A stretch of 64,000 bases of DNA from Bacteroidales bacterium UBA4345 (lineage in GTDB: Bacteria > Bacteroidota > Bacteroidia > Bacteroidales > Paludibacteraceae). The notes below the pieces were generated by a model. The model was given only the letters and a program-made list of their open reading frames with translations, had not been told where the DNA came from and made no database searches. How positions within the stretch are numbered: position 1 is the first letter of the stretch; the number at the start of each line of letters is the position of its first letter. Position numbers and translations under genes: made by a program. Of the stretch, positions 25,640 through 34,322 are shown in pieces. The DNA lies in contig DGTD01000018.1 of NCBI GenBank assembly GCA_002396385.1, forward strand, positions 1 to 64,000. Direction: 5' to 3'.

Positions 25640-28600
25640 ATGGTTAACACATTACTTTCATATTGTAAACTTGCTTTACTATTAGTATTGTTTACCTGTA
25701 CAAGCAACGCCTTTTCTGCCAGCAGGCAGATGGAATACCTCGACCGTGGTGTGGTTGCAGTGAAGGTGAACAATGGAGTTTATATCAGTTGGAGGTTTCT
25801 AGGAACCGACGACCCGTCAGCCGGATTCAACATCTATAGAGACGGTAAAAAGATTAACGACACGCCTATCACCACCAAAACCAACTATAGAGATGCGGCA
25901 GGAGCCGCTAATTCGAAATATGTGGTTAAGACCGTACTTGGCGGAAAGGAAATTGACGCATCACAAGCCGTAACACCCTGGGGACAACAGTACAAGACCC
26001 TGACGCTCAAACGTCCGGGCACCAACTATGCCGCCAACGACATGAGTGTGGGCGACGTTGACGGAGACGGCCAATACGAACTCTTCGTAAAATGGTATCC
26101 CGACAATGCGAAAGACAACTCACAAAGCGGGAAAACCGACAACACCCTTATCGACTGCTACAAGTTAGACGGCACTTTCTTATGGCGGATAAACCTCGGT
26201 ATAAACATCCGTTCCGGTGCCCACTACACCCAGTTCCAAGTCTACGACTACGACGGTGACGGAAAATGCGAAATGGTCTGCAAAACGGCTCCAGGCACCA
26301 AAGACGGAAAGGGCAAAAACGTCATTATGGGTAACGACAACCCGAACGCCGACTACCGCAACGGGAACGGGTACGTACTCGACGGCCCGGAATACCTCAC
26401 CATCTTCGACGGCGCTACAGGTGCAGAGATTCACACCGTAGCCTACATGCCTGGCAGAGGGAAAGTTGGAGACTGGGGCGACACCTACGGCAACCGCGTA
26501 GACCGATTCAACGCATGTACGGCCTACCTCGATGGTGTACATCCAAGCGTAGTTATGTGCCGTGGCTACTACACCCGCACAACACTCGCCGCCTACGATT
26601 TCGTCAACAAGAAACTGGTGCTCCGCTGGTACCACAATTCCGACAAGAAAGGCCAAGGTGCCTATGGTGATGGCAACCACAACGTTTCGGTAGCCGATGT
26701 GGACGGCGACGGTAAGGACGAGATTATTTTAGGTTCGGCCTGTATTGACGACGATGGCAAGCTCTATTACAGAACCGGATACGGACATGGTGACGCTATG
26801 CACGTTTCAGATATGGATCCCGACCGTGCTGGAATGGAAGGCTGGTTCGTACACGAAGACAAAGGTTCTGCCTATGGATACGAACTCAGAGACTTGAAAA
26901 CCGGCAAGGTGATTTTCGGAAAGAAAACGGGTACCGACAACGGAAGAGGTATGTCAGCAGACATTGACGCTAAACACAGGGGTTTTGAAATGTGGAGCTC
27001 TTCTGACGAGAGCGTCTTCGACTGCAAAGGCAAAAGCATCTCTACCAAAAAGCCAAGTGTAAACTTCCGCATCTACTGGGACGGTGACTTGCAAGACGAG
27101 TTGCTCGACGGTACAAAATGCGACAAATGGAACGGAAACGGAACCGACCGCCTCATCACCTTTAAGGGCAACGCCTGCAACGGTACCAAAAACACCCCTT
27201 GCCTCTCGGCCGACCTTTTCGGCGACTGGCGTGAAGAGGTCATCTACCACGACGGCGACAAAATTTACATCTACACCACCACCATCGAGTCGAAATACAG
27301 ACTTTTCACACTGATGCACGACCCCGTTTACCGTTGCGGTGTAGCATGGCAAAACTCCTCATACAACCAGCCTCCGCACCTTGGTTTCTACATCGGCGAC
27401 GGTGTAGACAAGGTTAAGCAACCAGACATCTACTACCCGGGTAAGAGCGTCAGCACCCCTACACTGGACGTTACCGGCCAATTGAACCAGGAGGTCTTCG
27501 CAGGCGAGGGCATTATGCCAATCTCCTTCGTATACGGCGGTTCAGCAACTGGCGTTGAGGTATCGAAACTGCCAGAAGGCCTGACCCTTGTAAAAGAAGG
27601 AAACTCTTACATATTGAAGGGGTCGGTAAAAGAAAGTGCGACATTCGAAATAAGCACAACCGGCGAAGGCACACCTGTAACAAAGGAAGTGAGCATTTCT
27701 GTAGTGCCAGAAGGTTTGAAGAATGTGGCCTATATCACCGATTTCTCGGCAGAAGGATATGCGAAAGACAAAATACTGGCAGCCTTGAAAGATTGCGACG
27801 ATATGTACATCCGCGAGTATGACGCAACCAACAGCAATGTCGACTTCTCCCGATTCAACCTGGTGGTCATCAGCGAGTTCACTCCTTCTACGGCTCCAAT
27901 AGTAGCAGAACTGGAATCGTTAAATATTCCAATGCTGAGTATGAAAGTACACGCCTACAAAAATGCAGAAGGCGCTTGGAACTGGGCGAAAGACGGCTAT
28001 GGCGACAATACCACCGCCACATCGGTTGTAGTTGACGAGAAGTTCAAAAACCACCCTATTTTCAAGGATGTGACTTTCGACGGGAACAACATGGTGAAGA
28101 TGTTCAGCGATGTCAACACCAAGGCGCTTACCTACATGAATCCGGAATCGCTGACAGAGGCAACCGGACCTATCCACACCATCGCAAAGGTAGAGGGAGA
28201 AGACCAGGTCTGCATTTTTGAAATGGGACGCGGAGCTTCTGTTGCTGGAACCGAGAAGAAAGAGCCATACGTCCAAATCGGTCTGAACTCTAGCTCATAC
28301 AACCTCATTACCGAAGACGGACTGACAATCGTCAAGAACGCTTGTTACTACCTGCTTGACTACAAAGATATTTACGAGCCTACCGGCAACGAATTAACCT
28401 ACAATACAGACCAGCAGCTTCTGATTGTAAGCACAGCCGACGGCATAACGCTCAACTACTACGCAGAAAAGGCCCAGAACGTAAACATCAACATCTTCAA
28501 TGCGGCTGGTGCGAGACTAGAGACTGTTTCGTATAACGTGAACGCAGGAAAAAATGAGATCTATATAAATAAGAGTTTAGAACATGGCGTTTACATTCTT

Positions 28601-28648
28601 AGCGTAGACACAGCAAAAACAGTAAAGACAGTTAGGTTTTTCAAGTAA
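25640..28648 (+). CDS. Secreted rhamnogalacturonan lyase, polysaccharide lyase family 11, with T9SS-type tail
   Basis: A 1002-residue protein with a signal peptide (cleavage after about residue 27). Residues ~30-615 match PL11 lyases: QMEYLDRGVVAV start, repeated DVDGDGQYE and DYDGDGKCE calcium-type loops, GDGNHNVSVADVDGDGKDE, and SADLFGDWREEVIYHDGD. PL11 enzymes cleave the rhamnose-galacturonate backbone of rhamnogalacturonan I by beta-elimination. A short Ig-like segment (~620-690) follows. Residues ~694-910 are the domain shared with the acetylesterase at 18286. The end (NINIFNAAGARLE, then HGVYILSVD and VRFFK) looks like a T9SS sorting domain. It has its own operator-type promoter and a terminator. 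Confidence 0.9.
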   Translation: MVNTLLSYCKLALLLVLFTCTSNAFSASRQMEYLDRGVVAVKVNNGVYISWRFLGTDDPSAGFNIYRDGKKINDTPITTKTNYRDAAGAANSKYVVKTVLGGKEIDASQAVTPWGQQYKTLTLKRPGTNYAANDMSVGDVDGDGQYELFVKWYPDNAKDNSQSGKTDNTLIDCYKLDGTFLWRINLGINIRSGAHYTQFQVYDYDGDGKCEMVCKTAPGTKDGKGKNVIMGNDNPNADYRNGNGYVLDGPEYLTIFDGATGAEIHTVAYMPGRGKVGDWGDTYGNRVDRFNACTAYLDGVHPSVVMCRGYYTRTTLAAYDFVNKKLVLRWYHNSDKKGQGAYGDGNHNVSVADVDGDGKDEIILGSACIDDDGKLYYRTGYGHGDAMHVSDMDPDRAGMEGWFVHEDKGSAYGYELRDLKTGKVIFGKKTGTDNGRGMSADIDAKHRGFEMWSSSDESVFDCKGKSISTKKPSVNFRIYWDGDLQDELLDGTKCDKWNGNGTDRLITFKGNACNGTKNTPCLSADLFGDWREEVIYHDGDKIYIYTTTIESKYRLFTLMHDPVYRCGVAWQNSSYNQPPHLGFYIGDGVDKVKQPDIYYPGKSVSTPTLDVTGQLNQEVFAGEGIMPISFVYGGSATGVEVSKLPEGLTLVKEGNSYILKGSVKESATFEISTTGEGTPVTKEVSISVVPEGLKNVAYITDFSAEGYAKDKILAALKDCDDMYIREYDATNSNVDFSRFNLVVISEFTPSTAPIVAELESLNIPMLSMKVHAYKNAEGAWNWAKDGYGDNTTATSVVVDEKFKNHPIFKDVTFDGNNMVKMFSDVNTKALTYMNPESLTEATGPIHTIAKVEGEDQVCIFEMGRGASVAGTEKKEPYVQIGLNSSSYNLITEDGLTIVKNACYYLLDYKDIYEPTGNELTYNTDQQLLIVSTADGITLNYYAEKAQNVNINIFNAAGARLETVSYNVNAGKNEIYINKSLEHGVYILSVDTAKTVKTVRFFK

Positions 28649-28716
28649 TTGATAGTTAAGCTTTACATGAAAGCTATCAAGTAGTTGTGTTCATCAAAAA
28701 AGATGATTTGAGTTGG

Positions 28717-28758
28717 AGTGTCCACCTGAAGACAAAAACTTCGGTGGGCACTTTTTTT
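28717..28758 (+). terminator. Rho-independent terminator after the PL11 lyase
   Basis: An imperfect stem (AGTG-T-CCACC-T-GAAG from 28717 pairing with CTTC-GGTGG-G-CACT ending 28752) surrounds a 7-base loop. One wobble pair and one bulge interrupt it, and seven T follow. Confidence 0.8.
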
Positions 28759-29036
28759 ACACCACAGGCAGAGCAGGCGCAAACCAATAACACTTGCTGT
28801 TTATTCTAACGCCCCTTGTACATTCCACCGAATTTGAGTATTTTTCGGTAAATTAACAGGCCCCTATCTGCCAGAACAAAAAAGCCAATTTTTATGCCGG
28901 AACAAACGCTATCAGTCACTAACGACGACGAAATCCAAGACTGGGTGAAGATTAACGCAAAAATATACATGGCAGAATAGCACCAGAAACAAATTGGAAG
29001 CGGACCGCACCCACACATAGCAATCAGCCTCTATTT
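28759..29036. other. Intergenic region before argE
   Basis: No supported gene. A 28-codon frame at 28894-28980 (plus strand) has no family resemblance and no visible promoter. The right end leads into the argE promoter. Confidence 0.5.
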
Positions 29037-29067
29037 TTTGCAGTTTAGCCTTATTTGCTTACCTTTG
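29037..29067 (+). promoter_or_regulatory. Promoter of the argE-rnhA-gldA-ACP-KS operon
   Basis: -33 TTTG (29037-29040) and -7 TACCTTTG (29060-29067) are separated by 19 bases, a full match to the Bacteroidota housekeeping promoter. It lies 32 bases before the argE ATG. Confidence 0.8.
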
Positions 29068-29098
29068 TAATTGTAATAAAAGGCAAACAGAGAAACTA

Positions 29099-30166
29099 AT
29101 GAGTTTTGAGAGAGAAACGGCCGAAGCAGTGGCCCTGCTGAAAGCCCTTATCAACATACCGCGCACCAGCCGTAACGAGACGGAAGCCGCCGACTATCTG
29201 CAGCACGCAATGGAACAGCGCGGACTGAAAACTTACCGCAAAGACAACAACTTGTGGACGATGAGCCCCAACTGGGACGCACAGAAGCCGACCTTGCTCA
29301 TCAATGCCCACATCGACACTGTCAAACCCGTTGCCGGCTGGCAGACAGAGCCCAACTGCGCCATTGAGGAGAACGGCAGAATAATAGGGCTTGGGAGTAA
29401 CGACGACGGAGCATCACTTGTTTCTCTGCTAGCTGTTTTCGGCCTGCTTACCCAGCACAGCCAGAAATACAACCTCATTTATGCCGCATCGGCAGAAGAG
29501 GAAGTCAGCGGCAAACAAGGCATGGAGAGCCTTTTGCTCGACCTGCCCCACATCGACCTGGCCCTGGTGGGCGAGCCTACCGGCATGCAGCCGGCTATTG
29601 CCGAAAAAGGGCTGATGGTGATTGACGCCACCGCCATCGGCAAGAGCGGACACGCCGCCCGAAACGAAGGCATCAACGCCATCTACAAGGCGCTTGAAGA
29701 CATACAGTGGATTTGCAGTCATCCGCTACCCAAACAAAGCGAACTGCTCGGCCCCGTCAAGATGACCACCACCATGATTCAGGCCGGCACCCAGCACAAC
29801 GTCATTCCCGACAAATGTACTTTCGTGATTGACGTACGCAGCAACGAGTGCTACACGAACGAGGAGATTTTCCACCATTTGGAGCAGCACCTCGGTAGCG
29901 AGCTGAAAGCCCGTTCGTTCCGTTTGAGTTCGAGCGGCATCAGTACCGAAAATCCGTTGGTTAGACGCATCCTCGAGTTAGGGAAGGAGCCATTCGGCTC
30001 ACCAACCCTCAGCGACCAGGCGCTTATGCGCTTTCCTAGCGTAAAGATGGGTCCGGGGCAGAGTTCACGCTCGCACACCGCCAACGAATTTATTCTAATT
30101 GACGAGATTGCCGATGCCATTGCCACTTATTACGAAGTGCTCGACGGCCTCGACATCACCCAATAA
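29099..30166 (+). CDS. argE: M20 family deacetylase, N-acetyl- or N-succinyl-ornithine deacetylase-like
   Basis: A 355-residue M20 zinc hydrolase. Metal-site elements seen are H71 and D73 in NAHIDTV, the bridging Asp in GSNDDGAS (102-103), the EEE catalytic cluster (133-135), a GEPT loop and SSRSHTANEF near the C terminus. The size and the short dimer domain fit the ArgE-like enzymes of Bacteroidota, which act on N-acetyl- or N-succinyl-ornithine in arginine synthesis. The exact acyl group cannot be told from sequence. It is the first gene of a six-gene rightward unit and ends 11 bases before rnhA. No other arginine gene is adjacent. Confidence 0.8.
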   Translation: MSFERETAEAVALLKALINIPRTSRNETEAADYLQHAMEQRGLKTYRKDNNLWTMSPNWDAQKPTLLINAHIDTVKPVAGWQTEPNCAIEENGRIIGLGSNDDGASLVSLLAVFGLLTQHSQKYNLIYAASAEEEVSGKQGMESLLLDLPHIDLALVGEPTGMQPAIAEKGLMVIDATAIGKSGHAARNEGINAIYKALEDIQWICSHPLPKQSELLGPVKMTTTMIQAGTQHNVIPDKCTFVIDVRSNECYTNEEIFHHLEQHLGSELKARSFRLSSSGISTENPLVRRILELGKEPFGSPTLSDQALMRFPSVKMGPGQSSRSHTANEFILIDEIADAIATYYEVLDGLDITQ

Positions 30167-30177
30167 GTCTGCGCTTT

Positions 30178-30816
30178 ATGGCAAAAAAGCAAAAATTCTA
30201 CGTTGTGTGGGAGGGGTTGAGACCCGGCATCTACACAAACTGGGAAGACTGCAAAGCGATGGTGGAAGGGGTCATTGGGTCACGCTATAAAAGCTATTCC
30301 ACCCTTGCAGAAGCCCAACAGGCCTACGCCGACGGTTGGGAGAAGCATGTGCACCCTTCGAGCCGCACTATTAAGCAGGAGGCCGATCTGAAGCAGGCGC
30401 AAACCGCCGGTTACGAAACGCTGGCCATTGCTGTTGACGCCGCCTGCAGTGGGAATCCCGGCAAAATGGAATACCGGGGTGTAGACATTGCGCACAACCA
30501 CGAGATTTTCCACGTCGGTCCGTTTCCTGAGGGGACGAACAACATCGGCGAGTTTCTGGCCATTGTGCACGGTTTAAGCCTGCTGAAACAGCGCAACTGT
30601 CCCTACATTCTGTACAGCGACAGCATAAACGCCATAAGCTGGGTAAGGCAGAAAAAGTGCAAGACCAAGCTGCAGCCCAACGCCAAAAACGCAGAACTGC
30701 TTGCCATTGTGGCACGCGCCGAGAAATGGCTGCAAAACAACACCTATACCACCGAGATAAGGAAGTGGCAGACGAAAGTCTGGGGCGAAATTCCAGCCGA
30801 TTTCGGCAGAAAATAA
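30178..30816 (+). CDS. rnhA: Ribonuclease H1 with N-terminal hybrid-binding domain
   Basis: A 212-residue protein. Residues 1-50 are the RNase H1 hybrid-binding (viroplasmin-like) domain: KFYVVWEGLRPGIYTNWEDC and AQQAYADGW. Residues ~78-210 are the RNase H fold. The catalytic acid residues are in AIAVDAACSGNPG (Asp), NNIGEFLAI (Glu) and LYSDSINAI (Asp), and the last is probably in the GEIPADFGR end. It degrades the RNA of RNA-DNA hybrids. It starts 11 bases after argE and is followed 21 bases later by the ABC ATPase gene. Confidence 0.88.
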   Translation: MAKKQKFYVVWEGLRPGIYTNWEDCKAMVEGVIGSRYKSYSTLAEAQQAYADGWEKHVHPSSRTIKQEADLKQAQTAGYETLAIAVDAACSGNPGKMEYRGVDIAHNHEIFHVGPFPEGTNNIGEFLAIVHGLSLLKQRNCPYILYSDSINAISWVRQKKCKTKLQPNAKNAELLAIVARAEKWLQNNTYTTEIRKWQTKVWGEIPADFGRK

Positions 30817-30837
30817 AAGAACGAAAGGAATAAAAAT

Positions 30838-31746
30838 ATGTCAATAACGGTAGAACACCTCATTAAGAGTTACGGCCAGCAACTGGTGCTCAACGACATC
30901 AGTTTCAGCATCGGCAGTGGAGAGATTGTCGGCTTTCTGGGCAACAACGGTGCCGGGAAATCGACCACCATGAAGGTTATTACCGGCTACCGCAAGTTTA
31001 CAAGCGGAACCGTGAAGGTTTGCGGACTCGACATTACCGAACATCCGATGGAAATCCGGAGGAAGATTGGCTACCTGCCCGAGCACAACCCCAACTACCT
31101 CGACATGTTTGTGAAGGAATACCTGCGCTTTGTGGCCGAACTCTACCAAGTAGAGAATCCGGGCAAACGGGTTGACGATATGATTGAGAGGACAGGCCTC
31201 ACCCGCGAATACAAGAAAAAGATTGGTGCCCTCAGTAAAGGCTATCGGCAGCGTGTTGGCTTGGCGCAAGCCCTGATTCACGACCCGGAAGTGCTGATTC
31301 TGGACGAGCCTACAACAGGTTTGGACCCGAACCAGATTATTGAAGTGCGCAACCTCATCAAAGAAGTTGGCCGCGAGAAGACCGTGTTGCTTTCCACCCA
31401 CATTATGCAGGAGGTGAGCGCCATTTGCGACCGCGTCATCATTCTCGACAAGGGGAAGATTGTGGCCGACCAGACCGAGAAAGAGATTGTCACCCAAACC
31501 GACCAACAAGGAGCGGTGACCATCTATGTGGAATTCAGCACACCGCAGTCGGTCAGCGATTTGAAGGCCATCCACCCCGGTGCACAAGTCAAGCCAATTG
31601 GCGAACAAGGGTACCTGGTCAGTGCGGCAACCGACCTGTCGGAACAGTTGTTTAAGTTTGCAGTCAGCCACAACTGCACCATAAAGACCTTGAAACAGCA
31701 AGAACGGAGTATGGAAGACGTATTCCGCGAACTAACATCGAAATAA
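30838..31746 (+). CDS. ABC transporter ATP-binding protein, GldA-like
   Basis: A 302-residue single-cassette ATPase. Walker A is GNNGAGKST (35-43), then a GYLPEHNPNYLDMFVKEYL segment characteristic of the GldA/CcmA branch, an ALSKGYRQRVG signature, LILDEPTTGLDPNQ Walker B and LLSTHIM switch His. A C-terminal ~80-residue domain follows. In gliding Bacteroidota GldA works with membrane partners GldF and GldG; neither is adjacent here. The permease partner is therefore unknown. It lies in an operon ahead of acyl carrier protein and ketosynthase genes, so a role in exporting their lipid-like product is possible but speculative. Confidence 0.75.
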   Translation: MSITVEHLIKSYGQQLVLNDISFSIGSGEIVGFLGNNGAGKSTTMKVITGYRKFTSGTVKVCGLDITEHPMEIRRKIGYLPEHNPNYLDMFVKEYLRFVAELYQVENPGKRVDDMIERTGLTREYKKKIGALSKGYRQRVGLAQALIHDPEVLILDEPTTGLDPNQIIEVRNLIKEVGREKTVLLSTHIMQEVSAICDRVIILDKGKIVADQTEKEIVTQTDQQGAVTIYVEFSTPQSVSDLKAIHPGAQVKPIGEQGYLVSAATDLSEQLFKFAVSHNCTIKTLKQQERSMEDVFRELTSK

Positions 31747-31771
31747 CAAATAATTATCAATACACATACTT

Positions 31772-32035
31772 ATGACACAAGAAGAACTTATCGAGCAGTT
31801 AAAGAACCAGATTATCAAAGCCCTTTCATTGGAAGATATCACACCAGCCGACATTGACGCAGACGCTCCCCTTTTCGGAGAGGGTTTGGGTTTGGACTCT
31901 ATCGACGCTATTGAATTAATCCTCTTGTTAGAGAAGGAATACGGCATCAAGGTTGAGGACCCTCGCCAGCGCCGCGAAATTTTAGCGTCGGTCCGCACTA
32001 TGGCTAAATTTATAGAAGACAACGGAAAAGCCTAA
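31772..32035 (+). CDS. Acyl carrier protein
   Basis: An 87-residue acidic helical protein with the phosphopantetheine attachment motif G-L-D-S43-I-D. It carries growing acyl chains on a 4'-phosphopantetheine arm. It lies directly before a ketosynthase (14-base gap) and a chain-length-factor-like gene, so it is probably dedicated to that pair rather than being the general fatty-acid AcpP. The EDPRQRREILASVRTMAKFI C-terminal half fits carrier proteins of aryl polyene or other specialised acyl clusters. Confidence 0.88.
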   Translation: MTQEELIEQLKNQIIKALSLEDITPADIDADAPLFGEGLGLDSIDAIELILLLEKEYGIKVEDPRQRREILASVRTMAKFIEDNGKA

Positions 32036-32049
32036 TCTGCAAAAGACAC

Positions 32050-33213
32050 ATGAATAGGGTATTCGTCACAGGTATAGGCGCCATCAGTGCCATCGGCAAT
32101 AACATTGCGGAACAGCTGCAATCGTTACGGAAAGGGACAAATAATATTGTTTCTGCTAAGTTTCTGAAATCGGCAATAAAACTTCCTGTTGCCGAGATAC
32201 CCCATTCAAACGAAGAACTGACCTCTTTAGCAGGTTTACCTGGCGGTGTTACCTACAGCCGTACATTCCTGCTTGGACTGATTGCCGCAAAAGAAGCCCT
32301 GGAGACAGCCCATCTGTCAGACAGAAGCGACCTTCAACTAATCAGCAGTTCAACGAACGCTGCCATAGAGATTACAGAAAACATCTACCAGCATCCGGAA
32401 GAACACCAATCCCTGTTGAAGTATTTCCATGCCAACCAGATTCCGCTCGACATAGCGAAAGAACTGGGCATAAACGGGCGTCAATACACCATCAGCACAG
32501 CCTGCTCGAGCAGTGCCAACGGCATTATGCTGGCCACACGGCTCATACGCAGCGGGAAAGCGAAACGCGTGCTGGTCGGAGGTAACGACTCACTGGCACG
32601 TTTCTCGATTAACGGATTCAACGCCCTTGAAATAGCCTCGCCAACCGGCAGCCGTCCCTTCGACGAGAACCGCGACGGTGTAAGCCTCGGCGAAGCTGGC
32701 GCCTATCTGGTGCTGGAAAGTGAAGAGGCGGCAAAAGGCAAACCGGTATATGGCGAGGTGAGAGGTTATGCCAACGTAAACGAGGCCTACCACGCAACAG
32801 CGACCTCTCCGGAGGGGAAAGGCGCCCAACAGGCCATCAGCGACGCGCTGGCTATTGCCCATTTAAGCGCTGGCGACATCAGCTACATCAACGCACACGG
32901 CACAGGCACCAAGGTCAACGACCTTTCGGAATCGAACGCCATTGGCAACCTGTTTGGCGACCAGACACCCGTTTCTTCCACCAAAGGCTACACAGGCCAC
33001 ACACTGGCCGCCTGTGGCGCACTCGAGGCCGTATTTTCCATACTGGCCATCAGAGAGCAGCAAGTTTGGGGAAACTGCCGCCTGCTGCAGCCAATGAGCG
33101 AGACCAGCATGAACATTGTAAAGGAAACAAGATCTGCCACAGTAAACCACGTGTTGTCGAACTCTTTCGGTTTCGGCGGAAACGACACCTCTCTCATATT
33201 CAGCAAAATATAA
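32050..33213 (+). CDS. Beta-ketoacyl-ACP synthase, KAS II-like
   Basis: A 387-residue thiolase-fold condensing enzyme. The catalytic triad is intact: C152 in STACSSSANG, H283 in NAHGTGTKVND and H317 in GYTGHTLAACG, with the usual STKG lysine before the last. It elongates acyl-ACP by Claisen condensation. It is 14 bases after the carrier protein and 6 bases before a ketosynthase-like gene without the cysteine, the usual KS-alpha/KS-beta order of type II systems. Substrate and product are unknown. Confidence 0.88.
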   Translation: MNRVFVTGIGAISAIGNNIAEQLQSLRKGTNNIVSAKFLKSAIKLPVAEIPHSNEELTSLAGLPGGVTYSRTFLLGLIAAKEALETAHLSDRSDLQLISSSTNAAIEITENIYQHPEEHQSLLKYFHANQIPLDIAKELGINGRQYTISTACSSSANGIMLATRLIRSGKAKRVLVGGNDSLARFSINGFNALEIASPTGSRPFDENRDGVSLGEAGAYLVLESEEAAKGKPVYGEVRGYANVNEAYHATATSPEGKGAQQAISDALAIAHLSAGDISYINAHGTGTKVNDLSESNAIGNLFGDQTPVSSTKGYTGHTLAACGALEAVFSILAIREQQVWGNCRLLQPMSETSMNIVKETRSATVNHVLSNSFGFGGNDTSLIFSKI

Positions 33214-33219
33214 AAAGAC

Positions 33220-34266
33220 ATGGCATCTTACATCATTTCGTCAGCACTTCTATCCCCACAAAAGACCTTTGAAGGGACATTTCCAGAAGAACCCATCATT
33301 ACGGAAAGTTTGTACTTGCTATGTGCCGAACCCGACTACAAGCAGATTATACCGCCCGTCCGTCTGCGACGGATGAGCCACATCTTGAAAATGGGTTTGG
33401 CGACCTCTTATTTGTGCATCAACGAATCGGAAGTAAAACCCGACTCGGTCATTGTAGGAACAGGTCAAGGCTGTACGGGCGACTTGGAGAACTTTATGCG
33501 TGCATGCAGCGAAGGTCCCGAGGAACTGCTATCGCCAATCCCTTTCATCAATTCGGGCCACAACACCCTAGCCGGACAAATTGCGATGGCCAGCCAGATA
33601 AAAGGCTACAATATGACCTACCTGCAAGAAGCCGCTTCGCTGGAATCGGCTTTAAGCGACGCTATGCTGCTGCTGGAAGAAGGGACAAGCGAATGCACGC
33701 TGGTAGGAGCTATTGACGAGTTTTCGGCCCTTTCGTTCAAAATATTCGACCGTGACCAATACTGGCGGAAAGAAGCCGTAAACAACCTCGATTTGCTGAA
33801 AGCCGAAAAGCCAGGCGCCATAATGGGCGAAGGTGCGGGTTTCTTCTGTATAAGCAACCGGCCCGACCGTCAGAACATTGAGTTGGTGGCCTCGGAAAGC
33901 AAAATGAACTTCGGCACGGAAGCATCGGTAAAGTGGGTTACCGACCTCTTGAACCAATACAATTTGACCACCAACGACATCGACCTACTGTTTGTAGGCC
34001 GAAAAGGAGACCAGTTGACCGACGACACCTCTTATGCCGGAATCGAGCAACTGTTCCCGACAGCTACAATCGCCGCCTACAAGCACCTGAGCGGAGAATA
34101 CCCGACCGCACAGTCATTTGCCTTGTGGATGGCAGTAAAAGTACTCAGCGGACAGCAACTACCTGCCTATGCGACACTAAAGGCAGGAACGAGGGGCACA
34201 AAAACAATACTGCTTTACAACAACGACCTCAGCACCGAAAATGTTATTATTGTAAGGAAAGGATAA
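33220..34266 (+). CDS. Ketosynthase-like protein without catalytic Cys (chain-length-factor type)
   Basis: A 348-residue thiolase-fold protein related to ketosynthases. The usual TACSSS nucleophile loop is not present; the corresponding region reads YNMTYLQEAASLESALSDAM. The GHNTLAGQ segment and HLSGEYPTAQSF near the end mark the fold. Such proteins pair with an active ketosynthase as a chain-length factor in type II polyketide and aryl polyene systems. It starts 6 bases after the active ketosynthase, consistent with a heterodimer. It is the last gene of the operon and is followed by a terminator. Confidence 0.75.
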   Translation: MASYIISSALLSPQKTFEGTFPEEPIITESLYLLCAEPDYKQIIPPVRLRRMSHILKMGLATSYLCINESEVKPDSVIVGTGQGCTGDLENFMRACSEGPEELLSPIPFINSGHNTLAGQIAMASQIKGYNMTYLQEAASLESALSDAMLLLEEGTSECTLVGAIDEFSALSFKIFDRDQYWRKEAVNNLDLLKAEKPGAIMGEGAGFFCISNRPDRQNIELVASESKMNFGTEASVKWVTDLLNQYNLTTNDIDLLFVGRKGDQLTDDTSYAGIEQLFPTATIAAYKHLSGEYPTAQSFALWMAVKVLSGQQLPAYATLKAGTRGTKTILLYNNDLSTENVIIVRKG

Positions 34267-34271
34267 AAGAA

Positions 34272-34302
34272 AAAACGCTACCCTATTCGGATAGCGTTTT
34301 TT
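34272..34302 (+). terminator. Bidirectional terminator between the ketosynthase operon and mutS
   Basis: AAAACGCTA (34272-34280) pairs with TAGCGTTTT (34292-34300) around an 11-base loop. T follows on the plus strand and A-rich sequence precedes, so it can stop both convergent transcripts. Confidence 0.85.
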
Positions 34303-34322
34303 ATACGGTTTTCTTCTCACTT

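Noticed and set aside
28894-28980. A 28-codon frame before argE
   Set aside because: No family resemblance, no promoter and too short to support without other evidence.
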